Shown in pieces: positions 46,177-57,800 of a stretch of DNA of 64,000 nt. The notes beneath the pieces were generated by a model. The model searched no databases, was not told the DNA's origin, and saw nothing but the letters and a program-made list of their open reading frames with translations. Positions within the stretch are counted from its first letter, which is position 1; each line of letters begins with the position of its first letter. Both the position numbers and the translations under genes were made by a program. Source of the DNA: Annona cherimola (Eukaryota; Streptophyta; Magnoliopsida; Magnoliales; Annonaceae). The stretch covers positions 39,659,452-39,723,451 of the forward strand of contig CM059972.1 in NCBI GenBank assembly GCA_030490835.1. Reading direction: 5' to 3'.

Positions 46177-46866
46177 CCAGGTACTGCTACCGCCACCCTG
46201 CCGCCCAACGCCCGCCCGTGCTGCCGCCGCCCCTGCCACAACAGCGTCTTCTTTGGCAACGGCAGCGACGGTTGTCTCCTTCGGCAACAGCGCCATCCTC
46301 GTCCAGCGTTGTCCAGCAGCAGCAACAGCGGCCATCCAGCCACACCGCCCCCCGGCAGCAACATCTTCTCCGGCCCGGCTTCTCGCATGGTCTGTCACCG
46401 CCATCACCATTGTCTTCTCCGACAACCCGCGACCAGGCGTCTAGCGGCGGCAAAACAGAACCCAGCAGCTGCAGATCGTAAAACCGGCAGCGGCAGCTAT
46501 GGTTGGTTTTTTTAAAAATTAAACGGAATCGAAAGTGCCCAATCCAGAAGCCGTCGAATATTTTATGATAACAGAAACTCCAACAAGAATTGTGGAATCC
46601 AAAAAACAACGGGATTAATCAGAATTCATTACATGTATTAGTCAGAATCGTGAATAGTAATATAACATGAATCCAAATTCCAGACTTCACATACATGCAA
46701 GCCTGAATCCATACGGAACCGAAAAAATTTTCATACGGCAACCGAACCATGAAATAATTCCATACGGAAATAAATCATAAGGCATTAACAGGAATTACGG
46801 AAGACCAAAAATAACTCATAAAATATTTCTTAATAACTGAACATGAAGATTGACTATGATACTATT
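46177..46866 (-). other. GC-rich tract and primer-site region of the old Copia element
   Basis: 46177-46500 is GC-rich with many GCC/CAG triplets and open frames in several registers, which the composition alone explains. From 46505 it is AT-rich leader. On the minus strand TAGTATCATAGTC (46864-46852) beside the LTR resembles the tRNA-Met primer site with three changes. Confidence 0.5.
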
Positions 46867-47331
46867 TATTGGGAAAACTTTATTGATTAAATTCATAATT
46901 ACCTCAGGATCCTTCATACTAAATCACTAAGAAAATAAAACCATAAGCGGAAGCGTACCTGAATCCATGGAAGCAGTTGTTCTTGAATTATGTGATTTCT
47001 GAATCTTCCAAGTTAATGTCTTAGGATTTTCTGGGGAAGGCGGCTCCTCTTTTCCAAAGATGTGATATTAGAAAAAAAACTCTGATAGGTACATAACCTG
47101 GGGACCACAACCGTTTATATAAGAAGTCTATCTTTCGTATTTCTAATTCAGCCCATCATAAAAATAGAAATTAGAAATTAGGCTGTAGAATTTCTACGTA
47201 TAGGAGACTCATACTTTATTAGATGATTTAAGCCCATAAAATCTTATAAGATTAATTTAAAAAATTGGGCCGCTATTTATGATAGCGTATATATATATAA
47301 TTAATATATGTATGTGTCCAAAATTCCAACA
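46867..47331 (-). repeat. 5' LTR of the old Copia element
   Basis: TATTGGGAAAACTT ... AAAATTCCAACA, 465 bp; the first TG has become TA. It differs visibly from 25655-26116 at many sites, in contrast to the near-identical LTR pair nested inside. Confidence 0.9.
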
Positions 47332-48297
47332 CAGGATACTCTAAGTTAATAGTTTTAAGAGTTAAAAAGGCATTGTGAAGAACACACTTAGAATATGCTT
47401 TGTGGGATATAGATGGGTTATATGCTTGTTACTCTTCAGCATATGCCCACAGCTAAGTGAGGAGTATGTACTTCATGAGATCGTTTCGACAACATTTGTT
47501 GAAAATCATAAATGAATTTATTGGGTTAACTATAGTGAGCTTTATGCTCAATTAAATTTGACCCTTTCATTCTATTTTGAGCCACAGCAAGCTTGTTAAA
47601 GTTGTCATCTTCTGACTTTTCAAAGTTCAGGATGACCCATATGCATAATCCATGGTTCAACACCAGATTGGCCGAGACCAACTTCAAGTAGGCTTGATGA
47701 GTTATACAAGATATTTCCAGGCCTAATAGCCTTTTACGTTGTAAAACAACACAATCTCATGACCTCTGAATAACCTTGCTGCCAGCTCACGAGCATCTTT
47801 AAAAATTTCCAATATCATTTGGCTGTTTTCACTTCAGTTACTCACCTTCCTAGTTTTGACACCGAGAACCTTGGATTTTCATGGAAAAATTCTTGTTTGA
47901 TTTTTCTATTTGATCAGACTGCTGCTGTTGAAATGGGAAATGGTATACAAAAAATGGATGATGAAGGTGTTCAATCATACATACTGGATGTCCGGAAGAA
48001 TCCGGTTGATTTTTATTTTCTAGCACAGGATTTGATTGCTTAACAACAAAATGGCTGTCGAATAGCCTTTTTTTTTTTTGGGGTTGAAAACTGGATTGCA
48101 GATGTGGTAAGATGAGGATGAAACTCGTCTTGTGAACAACAAAAGTGACCGAAATGGTAATCTGTTGCTAATCAACCTGGCTACGGCCACCACCGCCATC
48201 AGCATCTAATGGCCAGGGACGCCTTATCTACCACCACCATCGATAAAATACAAGAAAATCTGCAAGCATTACTAAATCGCATCATGTATGCATACAT
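47332..48297. other. Intergenic DNA, no gene recognised
   Basis: Balanced composition in parts (47400-48050). A 74-codon plus frame (47819-48043) includes MGNGIQKMDDEGVQSYILDV and is preceded by an acceptor-like TTTTCACTTCAG, so it could be a relic exon. It resembles no family I know. Confidence 0.3.
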
Positions 48298-48566
48298 ATC
48301 TTTGGGAAATGGTAAAACTTTTAGATGAAAAGTTTTTAAATTCATAAAAAATGATGTAATAAGATAAGAGTAACAATAACGAATAAATAAAATAAAGTTA
48401 AAATAAATAAGTTCGTCTTATAGGTAATTATGTAGAAATAATTAAAAAGTAAAATAGTTTTATATAAGAATACGTGAAAAAATAATTAAAAATAAAATAA
48501 TTATAAAGATTGAAAAGTTTTAGATTAAAAATTTTTAGCGAAAAATTTTAATTGTTGAAACACCCC
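48298..48566 (+). mobile_element. Tourist-like MITE copy
   Basis: TTTGGGAAATGGTAAAACTT at the left and GAAACACCCC before TTA at the right. Contains ATGATGTAATAAGATAAGAG and AAGTTAAAATAAATAAGTTCG of the forward family pattern. Confidence 0.62.
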
Positions 48567-48718
48567 TTAATAAAAAACGAAGAAGAAGAAGAAGAAAACT
48601 TTAAAAAACGAAAATCAATGGTTCCATCTTTTTGATATAAGAGTAGTGGGAGGAAACAGATGTGCTATAGTCGGATGACGAACAAGACAGATAGGTCTCC
48701 TCCACCTCAAGTACATAT

Positions 48719-48997
48719 ATGTTTGGGAAATAATAAAATTTTTGATAAAATTTTTTTACTATAAAGTTGTTGATGAATAGAAATGATACGATATAATAGA
48801 GTTAATGATGATGAGTAAAGAAAATAAAATAGATAAGTTAGATACATATGTAGTTGTGTAAAAATAATTAAAAAATAGAATACTTGTATGGGAAGATGTA
48901 AAAAAATAATTAAAAAATATAATAATTATAGAAATTAAAAAAATTTAGATTGAAAAGTTTTGATTAGAAACGTTTTTTTTTTTTGCAAAACACCACA
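48719..48997 (+). mobile_element. Tourist-like MITE copy
   Basis: ATGTTTGGGAAATAATAAAA at the left, AAAACACCACAT at the right. Same orientation as the copy 150 bp before it. Inner AAATAGATAAGTTAGATAC and AGATGTAAAAAAATAATT match the family. Confidence 0.6.
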
Positions 48998-49440
48998 TAA
49001 AAATCCAAAAAAAAAAAAAAACTACAGAGAGCTCGATTGCATTCTTCCAAGTTCCGCCTTTTATGCATACAGTTATTTAACGTTCGAATTGGCACCGAAT
49101 TATGTTCCTGTGGTCTCCTGATATTTAAATCCAAATCTAATTCAATTACTTAACATGGCATACTAAAAATTATTTCAATCCAATAATTCTTCTTCCTTAA
49201 CCTTTACCTTACGAAAATTAGAAAATCAATCAATTAGATCCAATGCCATAAGCATTACAATTTTCTAAGAATTTTTTGTCAACGGGAGATGAATTTGAGA
49301 AGAAGACACCTTGTTGGTTTAATTAATTAACAATTTTAAAGCTTACACAAAGAATGAATAAACAATTCAATGTGTACTTAGTATTTAAGAAATTTTTTAA
49401 AAGAATAGGCAATGATGAAAAGTAAAAATAACAAAATTTG

Positions 49441-49720
49441 GGGTGTTTACATAAAAAAACATTTTAAATTAAAATTTTTTATTCTCCATAGCTCCCCTAT
49501 CTTTAATTATTTTTTACTTGTTCCTATACAATTTTCTTATTTTTTAATCATTTAGACACAACTGCTTATATAATAAACTTATCTATTTTAATTTATTTTC
49601 TTTATTCCTTATCATTATCCGGATTATATCTCATTATTTTTCTCTTATTTCAAGAACTTTCAAGAACTTTTATACTAAAAAGTTTTTCATCAAAAGTTTT
49701 ATCACTTTTTAAACATACTC
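49441..49720 (-). mobile_element. Tourist-like MITE copy, opposite orientation
   Basis: GGGTGTTTACAT at the left, AAACATACTC before TTTA at the right. Inner CTTATCTATTTTAATTTATT and TTTTATCACTTTTTAAACATAC match the reverse family pattern. Confidence 0.6.
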
Positions 49721-50063
49721 TTTAAATATATAGGATAATTGTATTAGAAATTATAAAGAAATGATTAAAAAATAAGATTATTATAAGGGCTAATTTCAAA
49801 TATACCCACTTTATTTACCACAAATATACCCATTAAGTTTGAAAAGTTTCACATATATTCAATAATTATTTCATTAATTTCAAATATACCCATGTAATAG
49901 TTAGTAATATTTAATAATTTTTAAATCCCAAAATGCTCTTGATTGATCTAGCATTCATTGTCATTGATGCCATATGCGGACTATTAAAACTCATTCTGCC
50001 TAGCTTCCATATCAAATTGGATGAGTTTCTATCACACCGTTTAAGTTCTGTCATGCCTGAATA

Positions 50064-50068
50064 ATTAC

Positions 50069-50107
<39 letters not shown>
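50064..50107. repeat. (ATT)n microsatellite
   Basis: About 14 ATT triplets inside the MITE at 49786-50658; the minus-strand poly-Asn frame over it is an artefact. Confidence 0.95.
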
Positions 50108-50245
50108 ATAATAAGGGGCATTTAGACATTTCATATGACGAATAATAATAATTTTTAATTATGCCTAACGGAATAGGTAGGAATGAAATTTCACCATACT
50201 TAGTAGGTATATATAAAATTTTCAAACTTATTGGGTATATTTGTA

Positions 50246-50611
50246 AGAGGAGTGATTCTGTTAGTTAGGACTAAGCACATGCTCCGCTTAGTTTACCTCA
50301 ACAAATTCATTTATAATATTTTTTTTTTGCTTTTTTCTTCAAATACTTGTTTTAAATGTATCTAACATAGAGACCACTTTTACCATTTTTAGATATGTGT
50401 AAATATTTTTTTAAAATTTTAAAAATCTAAAAAAATATTTATATATATCAAAAAATGTTACGCATATAAAAAAATGGTAAAATGTAGTTTATATGTTAAA
50501 TACAGTTAGATAAGCAAGTGTATGAAAAAATAAAAAAATGTTATAAATGAGTTTTTTAAGGTGGAGTAAGCGAGAAATTTACTTAGCCCAGGCTAACATG
50601 ATCACTCCTCT
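50246..50611. repeat. Foldback element, family C, intact
   Basis: Left AGAGGAGTGATTCTGTTAG and right CTAACATGATCACTCCTCT are inverted with two changes. It has GCTTAGTTTACCTCA against AAGGTGGAGTAAGC further in. It is the best-preserved of the three copies in this window. Confidence 0.78.
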
Positions 50612-50965
50612 ATTTATAATTAATAACAAATGTAGTTGATATATTTGAAATTAACCCTTGATATAAATAAAGATGTAAAAAAATAATCAGAAAATATGAT
50701 AATTATGGCTGCAAAAAGGTTTCTAATGGAAACTTTTTGGTGAATACTAAATACATTCTAAATATATTAAGAATATTAACGATTAATTGATAATTTCCCG
50801 TATAAATAAACCTTTTGTTTAAATGAAATTTGTAATCTATACAATATAAATGGATTAATATTTTGTATTGTTAATTATATATTAAAGAGTGACTCTTTGG
50901 TCTTTGTCTATCTATTAACAAGTGACAGTATTATACTATCATATATTAGAATTGGTAGTAAAAAG

Positions 50966-51170
50966 GGACATTTGGTAAGGTGAAAAATTGTGGGATTGTA
51001 GAAATTAGTGGGAAATAGAAAATAGAATATTTTGATAAATGTGCGATTGATAGGAAATGATAGGGGTATTATTAAAATAAATAGGTTTGTTGTACATAGT
51101 TGTAGGGAAAATAATTAGAATGTAAGAATAAAAGTGGAAAAAATAATGTGATTGACGGAGCAATTAACCT
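50966..51170 (+). mobile_element. Diverged MITE-like copy
   Basis: CATTTGGTAAGGTGAAAAATTG opens a stretch with AATGATAGGGGTATTATTAA and AAAATAAATAGGTTTGTTGT, clearly related to the Tourist-like family but shorter and with unclear ends. Confidence 0.4.
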
Positions 51171-51314
51171 TGTGAAATGGAATTCCGACTAAAAGAAATA
51201 CATGTACTCCCTTGTGGCAATAAGACAATCAGCTGTTTGGCTAGTTTTGCAGCTGATGAAGCTTAGAGTGACTCTCACAGGATTGGAAAAGTGGGAGATT
51301 GTACAAATGGCTAA

Positions 51315-51550
51315 CGGTGTATTTGGGAATGAATAAAACTTTTGATGAAAAGTTTTGAACAATAAAAGTTGTCAAATGATGTAATATGATAGGGGTAATA
51401 ATGAGGAGTAAAGAGGATAAAGTTAAAATAGATAGGTTAGTTGTATAAGTAATTGTGTAGAAATGATTGAAAAGTAGGATGATTTGTGTTAGAAGATGTA
51501 AAAAATATAAAAGTTGTAGAAAATGAAAAGTTTTAGATTGGAAAGTTTTA
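51315..51550 (+). mobile_element. Tourist-like MITE, right end displaced by another insertion
   Basis: Begins CGGTGTATTTGGGAATGAA after TAA. Shows the forward family consensus best: AATGATGTAATATGATAGGG, AATAATGAGGAGTAAAGAGG, AAAATAGATAGGTTAGTTGT. Its sequence stops at GAAAGTTTTA where the element 51551-51895 begins. Confidence 0.62.
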
Positions 51551-51895
51551 GGGTGCGTTTGGCATTGGGAAAAACACTTGTGATAGTTTTTCGTCGCCTA
51601 AAACACGTCGCATCATGTTGCGGCACCCATGATTTTGAAATGAAACAGCTGCTCCGCAAGACAAAGCCGTGGGTCGAAATTAATGCGCAGTTACGATGCG
51701 TTCATGCTGGCGCCGGCGAAAAAATAAAATACGATTTTTCGCGTGGTTAAGAAGTTGGACTCAGCAGTACGCTGGGGACGGCAGGGGACAACAGACACGA
51801 CGGAATTGCTGAAGTGATGGGTTTTTCCGACGCCTCCCTAGTCAATGAAAAGTTTTATACGATTTTACAAGATTTTGCCAATGCCAAACGCACCC
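51551..51895. mobile_element. GC-richer MITE with 18-bp perfect terminal inverted repeats
   Basis: GGGTGCGTTTGGCATTGG (51551-51568) is perfectly inverted at 51878-51895, and flanking TTTA / TAAA extends the symmetry to 22 bp. Bordering TA on both sides is a possible 2-bp target duplication. The 345-bp element has an inside much richer in G and C than the host region, and the symmetric ends are intact, so it is young. A 75-codon plus frame (51523-51750) crosses its border and is not a gene. Confidence 0.78.
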
Positions 51896-52479
51896 TAAAT
51901 AAAACCTTCGCCACTAAAGGAACAAAAAAAATCTTTATAACTAAGAAAGGATAAAATCAGCTAAAATTACGAGCACTAAATGTTGAACTTATGTCCTAAA
52001 CAATAAAAGAAATATGAGTTACCACCGAATCCTTGGTGGTTATTAATTTTAATTTTGACCCTGCTAAAATCTTTTGTTTAAATGACAACACCCGACACAA
52101 TAAATTTCTTTTATGGTTGAACTTTTTAGGTGCCTTGTTAAAATACTACCTCATATCTACGGGATGGCAAAAAAGGTGCACTTTCATTCAAGCGCACTTG
52201 TCTTTCATTCAAAAATGAAAGTATCGTACGTACTCAGGGGGTGTTTGGCCATGACAAAAAGATTTCACCTGTTGTGGTTACGATAGTTCTATATGTACTG
52301 ATTTATAATACCAGACGACTTGCGTGTATATACTATATACATAAATAAAAAAAAATCAAATTAATATTTACTTCAAAAAATTGAAATTAATAAAATAATA
52401 ATTAATAGAGCGCAATTAATCATCATTACATCATAGCGTCAGACTCTAAGCAATAGCACAGCCATCTCAGATCGGAAGG
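51896..52479. other. AT-rich intergenic DNA, nothing recognised
   Basis: No repeat ends or coding pattern were found except GGGGGTGTTTGGCCATGAC at 52236, which looks like the edge of another MITE-type element. Confidence 0.35.
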
Positions 52480-54621
52480 AACGCTACCGGTGATTTTCGC
52501 TGCCGTTTCTGCCTCCCACTCACCCATCTCTCACCATCAGCGCCTCCCCATCCCCTCCCCTCCCCTCCCCTCGCTTCCCTCCCTCCCGCTGTCTCTCTTA
52601 TTACTGCGTCGCTGGTTGCCACCCTATCACCCACCATCTCGCTAATCGCTGCCCCTCACGCCGCTGTCTCCTTTCCCGTCGCCGCTCGCTGCTACTCCTT
52701 CCCCCTCTTTCTTCCGCCCTCCATCGTCTCTCTAGCTCACTCTCGCCGTTCTCTCCTTCCCTTCCGCCTTTCTATCTCACATTCCAACTGTTCCTGACCC
52801 TCATTCCACTCGCTCTCTTCCCTCCATCATCAGCATCACTATTTCTTCCATCTTTCTTCTCCGGCCGTTACCGGCTGCTCTTTCCGGCGCTTGCTGCTCG
52901 TTTTTGTTAGTCCTCTGCTTCAGCGTCTTATCTTCCGCCTGTTCGTCTCCAGCAACTTGCTCCGGCAACGTGCTCCTTCTTGAAAACGGTGGTCTGCATC
53001 CTGCAATATGAATGGTCAATTTTCAGAATATTTTTATTTTTTACAATTTAAATCCTTTTAACAATTTTCACCCTTTTATCAGTTGGATTTTTCAAAAATG
53101 TTTGACAGGTTGTCTAGTATTTGGGAGATATTTCAATATATTTCAATGTCGCTGACTTGTTGAAATTGGGATTAGTTAGTGGGTTTTCTTGTCTTGTTAA
53201 ATTATAGTCTGCAACGCACATTGAATTTTGGGATTTTTGTTGAAATTGTTGCTATGAATGTGGCTTGGATCTGTCCATATAATTGCAAGTGTGAATTTAA
53301 GTAAAAATGTTTCTGTTTTGTATGATTTCTAGCCAGGCTGTGGAATGATTGTTGCTGTTATCTTTTAGTTGAATTTTAGATGAACTTGATGTAATATGTA
53401 TCTGGATATGGACTTATTGTGCCTGTATTTGAATATGAAGTATGTACTACTTAGTCAAGTTTTATGGCTATTACTTTGGTAGGTTGATTGGTTGCTTAAT
53501 GGGTTTCTTGTTGACAGGATTATTGATTGCTCCACAGGTTACTTGTATATTGATTTGGGCTTAATTTGTTCAATTGGTTGTTTTGCATATTGACTTTTGT
53601 TTAATTGTAAATGTTTGCAAACATATTGTGTGCCATTTATGGGTCGTGAGTATTCTTTCTAGGCTAGCACACTAGTATTAGAACTATTTCTATCTTGAGG
53701 TATTAATTTGTCTGATTCTTTATTTTATAAATTTATCCTCATATCATTTATATTTATGCTTCATTAGGAGAATTTTTCCACATTCTAATCAAACTTTTCT
53801 CACCTCCAATAATATATTGTTTCAATAATTTGGGTGATCTACTAACCCAATTTGCAAGCTGAACTGAACCAATTTCTATAGGGTTAATTTAGGGTTTGGG
53901 TTGGTGATCGAAAATAGGATTAGAGGCAGGGTCTGTCTTACAACTAGGGTTAGGCTTGTAAAGACATCCGGTGTCAACCCGACTCGATTTACATCTCTAA
54001 TCCTAACTGTTACCCCAAAATTTCCATGGTGTCCCACATAGCATTTGAAGCTTCAATGCCCAGCTATACTGCAAACTGCATTTTCCTTGTGCACACTTAT
54101 CCAGAGCTCTTTCCTTCTCTTGCTCCCTGCTTAAGGATCACCTAGAATTCCCATTGCAGTGTGGATGCCATCTCATATGGGAGAATCCGTTGTAGTGTTG
54201 CAACAGCCCTTCACCCTGTTTCTTATCTACCCACCACACTTCCGTTGGTAACCTACATCTATGGCACTTGCCATCAGCTGTATGTGGGGATTAAGATTTT
54301 TACAAAACATATTTTCTCAATGAGGGAGGTGAACTTTGCTTCTCATTTCTGTTCTTTCTTTGCTATTTTTTTCCTTAGTGGCAAGAGCAAGATGAACTAA
54401 TCCCTGAGCTTGAGAGTAGATTAAAAGTTCTGTTTAAAGGGTTCTTTTGTTTTTGTTTTTTTTTGCTGTCTTTTCATGCATGTTCTTGATTGTCCGTGTT
54501 GGTGTTGTTTATCCTCAAAATTCAGGATTGATGTTTGATGACTTTAAATATGTATACCTGTGTATGAGTGTTCCTAGACAAGTATTGATGAATACATTTT
54601 CCTCTTTTGCTTTACTGTCAG
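52480..54621 (+). promoter_or_regulatory. Promoter, leader and leader intron of the O-fucosyltransferase-like gene
   Basis: 52490-53000 is CT-rich and GC-rich with CCCCTCCCCTCCCCTCCCCT near 52553, typical of a plant 5' leader or core promoter. From 53010 the DNA is T-rich and intron-like up to the acceptor TTTACTGTCAG at 54611-54621. 54040-54400 is of balanced composition and may hold an extra leader exon. The exact transcription start and first donor cannot be fixed by eye. Confidence 0.45.
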
Positions 54622-54831
54622 GTACTAAACTTCATTGGGGGCTTCTTGAAATGCTTCCTGTGACGTAAGATGTTAATCAAATCAAAAATCAAACTTGTTG
54701 CGCTCTTGGGCTTTATTTTTTCAGCTGCTTCAATTCTAGTTCACTTACTCCTTGCAAAGCACAAAAGTGACGACTTGGTCCAGTACCATGGTGTGGGATT
54801 CACTGGAGTCATCTCAAATCTTGATAAACAT
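54622..54831 (+). CDS. First coding exon, copy A, of the O-fucosyltransferase-like gene
   Basis: Acceptor ...ACTGTCAG, 48 bases of leader with a five-codon uORF (ATG 54651, TAA 54666-54668), then the main ATG at 54670 and 54 codons ending in a donor CAT|GTGAGG. Encodes a short cytosolic tail and signal anchor (KLVALLGFIFSAASILVHLL), followed by DDLVQYHGVGFTGVISNLDKH. Phase 0 at the end, the same as copy B. Confidence 0.75.
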
Positions 54832-57800
54832 GTGAGGCTTATATTTTAGATTTCTTGATTTTATTAGTTATGGCTTTTTTTAGAAAAATTTTCTGAGAAA
54901 TGTTCTGGATTTGCCATTGCAATTTTTTTGGCCTTGCAACATCCCAAAGTAGGGGAGTCAGGAGTGATTCCTTCAAAATGTTTGGATCTAGTGGTTTATA
55001 CAAATGGCTGCTTTTTTAATTTTTTTTTTTTATAGCTTTTTTGTTTAACATATAAATCAGAGTTCTGTTTTAGTGCACCTGGTTGCATTGAAATTTTAGT
55101 GCAATCGGGTGCAGAACCCATTTTTAAAATTTTTTTTTTGGAATTTTTTTATAAGTGTTAATCTAGGTGTATTTAATCTATAAATTAAGTTTTACAATTT
55201 TTGGAGGTGTATTTAATCTATAAATTAAGTTTTACCACTTTTGGAGAAGTGTGTATATATATGTACTTTTATTTTTAAAAATAAAAGATACAGATATATA
55301 CCCCTATTTTTAAAAATAAAAAAAACAGATATGCACATCTCCAAAAATGGTAAAACTTAATAGATAAGTTGAATACACCAAAATTAACAGTTTTATAAAA
55401 AACAGTTTAAAAAAAGTAAATAAATGGGTTTTGCACCCAGTTGCGCTAAAGTTTCAATGCAACCGGGTGCATTGAATCGGGATTCTATAAACCATCCAAT
55501 TAATAGGATCTGCAAAGGTACAACCAATAATGATGCAGCTGGTCTTCATGAAGTTTGCAACAGACATGCTGATAGCAGACAACAGACTGCTACTTTTTTC
55601 CTTCAGGTCACAAGCTACGAAGAATCAACTGAAGCCAGGATGTGTGAAGTCAATGGTTAGGATCTTACAATACTGACAGTTTGGAGGAAACGAGACTTCA
55701 CTGAACCGGATAGGTTATTTAATTGGACGAGCTATTTCAAAATTCTTGATTCGCAAAGCACAAAAAATTGAAGCTAATTAGTACGTCTGCCTAAAAGCAA
55801 ACATTCTATGGAAGGAAGATAATCCAAAAGAAAAATGCTTGGGAATTCCAGAAAATTAATCTCATTATGAATTTACAATTTGGATGCCTAAGCTGTTGAC
55901 ATGGGTGTGAAGAGAGTAGTGTGAATGGGAGGTCCATGGTTCAAATATTGGGTAGAGGTAGCGGCTTCGTTCTCCTGTCCCTGGAGTATATCTCTGTTAG
56001 GTGTCTGATCATCTAAGGTGGGTGACATGATAAAAAAAATTCTTTGTCTAAAGACTTCAAACAACTAGAGGAGATTTTAACTTATGCATAAACAGCATAA
56101 TAGGAGGGGTATCCCATTTGGACGTAAGCTTGCAAATAAAAGCAAACAAATAAATGATATTTAACTAAAAGATGTAACATCATTTACTGAACCTTTTACG
56201 ACTGAAAAATCAGACAAATGCTTAATATCAATGCATTTGATTTTCCTGAAGCTTATGAGATACCTGCTCATACCAAATTGAGAGACCAAGATTACATATG
56301 GACATTAAGCATTTTAATTCCAGAATTAGTAGTGTGTGTGTGTGTGTGTATAGTGTGTAAATAAAATATGATATGACAGCCATTTCTCCTTAGACTGTTG
56401 TAAAAACCTTTAACCAGTGCTAACAATCCTAAGAACCTGCTTTTTTTTTTTTCCCCTCATCATTTCATATGCACTTTAAATATGTATACCCATTTATGAG
56501 TGTCCCCAAACAAGTATTGATGGATACATTTTGCGTTACTGTCAGGTACTAAACTTCATTGTGGGCTCCTTTGAAATGCTTCCTGTGACGTAAGATGTTA
56601 ATCAAATCAAAAATCAAACTTGTTGCGCTCTTGGGTTTTATTTTTTCAGCTTCTTCAATTCTGGTTCACTTACTCCTTGCAAAGCGCACAAGTGACGACT
56701 TGGTCCAGTACCATGGCGTGGGATTCACTGGAATCATTGCAAATCTTGATAAACATGTGAGGCTTATATATTGGATTTCTCAATCTTCTTAGTGTTGGAA
56801 ATTTTTTTTTTCAATTCTTGAGAAATGGTCTAAAATTGCCATTCTGTTAATTTTTGGTCTTGCAACATGCCTTTCATGAACCAGTATGGCAGTAACTGCG
56901 AATTAGTCCTTTCCCATGTTTTCCTAGTCAGTTTATTTATTTATTTATTTGCATCTTCATTTCTAACACTAATTGATGAGGAAAATTTCACTCTAAAGTG
57001 ATAAAACTTTGGAATGAAAAATTTTTGGTGTAAAAGTTGGTGAAATGAAGAAATAATGTGATATAATGATGAGGAATAAAGAGAATAAAGTTAAAATAAA
57101 TAAGCTAGTTGTGTGGACAGTTGCGTATAAATTATTGAAAAGTAGAGTAGTTGGTACAGAAAGATGCGAAGAAATAATTAAAAATTCAGTAGTTATGGAT
57201 AGTGAAAGGTTTTAGATTGAAAATTTTTATTTAAAACGAAACATACCCTCATTTTGTGTTTTCTTCTGAATTTACTTGCAATAATGGAGTTCTCTGTCAA
57301 ATCTAGTTAATACTTGAAAGCCTTTGTATCGTCCCTGTAATATATTGAATCTGTATTCTTATGAGAAAATATTCTATTATTGATCTAGTGTATCTAACAT
57401 TTAAGTTCCAGCATATCCAATTTCATGACACCAGTTAATATATTACTAGATATTTTCTTTTAAGAATGAGGAGTTGGTAAACAATAAATAATGTTTAAGT
57501 CTATTTGATCCACAGAGCATTCGGTATAGAAAGTTGTGGGCACCGGTCAAGTCTCTGGAATCAATACAACCATATGCCAATCCTAGAAACAGATATTCTG
57601 GTAATGGTCCTTCAAAGCACTTCTCCATTCCATAATTATTATTTTTTGTTTGTAGATCGTTAGTCCATGGATGCATGTTTATAATGAATGTAATTTTGCT
57701 GACTATATGAATTTTTATTATAATAGCTGAGGTTTTTTCATGATGAAGTACCTGCACATGACATTTCTCTGTCTAACTGATGAAATAGAGTGATTGAGAA

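Larger units (their letters stand above)
25655..47331 (-). mobile_element. Old Copia retrotransposon, host of three later insertions
   Basis: Two related LTRs (25655-26116 and 46867-47331) bracket pieces of gag, protease, integrase, reverse transcriptase and RNase H in the correct Copia order on the minus strand. Flanks are CAAGA (25650-25654) and CAGGA (47332-47336), a target duplication with one mismatch. LTRs differ at many positions and all coding parts contain stops or frameshifts, so the element is old and dead. A solo LTR (28133-29915), a Sirevirus-like element (31536-42383) and a Pack-MULE (44419-46066) lie inside. Removing them leaves about 7.4 kb. Confidence 0.85.
49786..50658. mobile_element. 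MITE family E, interrupted by a foldback element
   Basis: The left end AGGGCTAATTTCAAATATA is inverted at the right end as TATATTTGAAATTAACCCT. A second inner inverted pair is AAATATACCCATTAAGTTTG against CAAACTTATTGGGTATATTT. The foldback element 50246-50611 sits between the inner and outer right parts, so it arrived later. Without it the element is about 507 bp. It contains the ATT microsatellite at 50064-50107. Confidence 0.7.

Noticed and set aside
46105..46609. Overlapping GC-rich frames on both strands
   Set aside because: Many frames are open at once because of GCC/CAG composition; none resembles a protein family.
52801..53019. Minus-strand 72-codon frame in the leader of the O-fucosyltransferase-like gene
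   Set aside because: Antisense to a CT-rich leader, no family resemblance.
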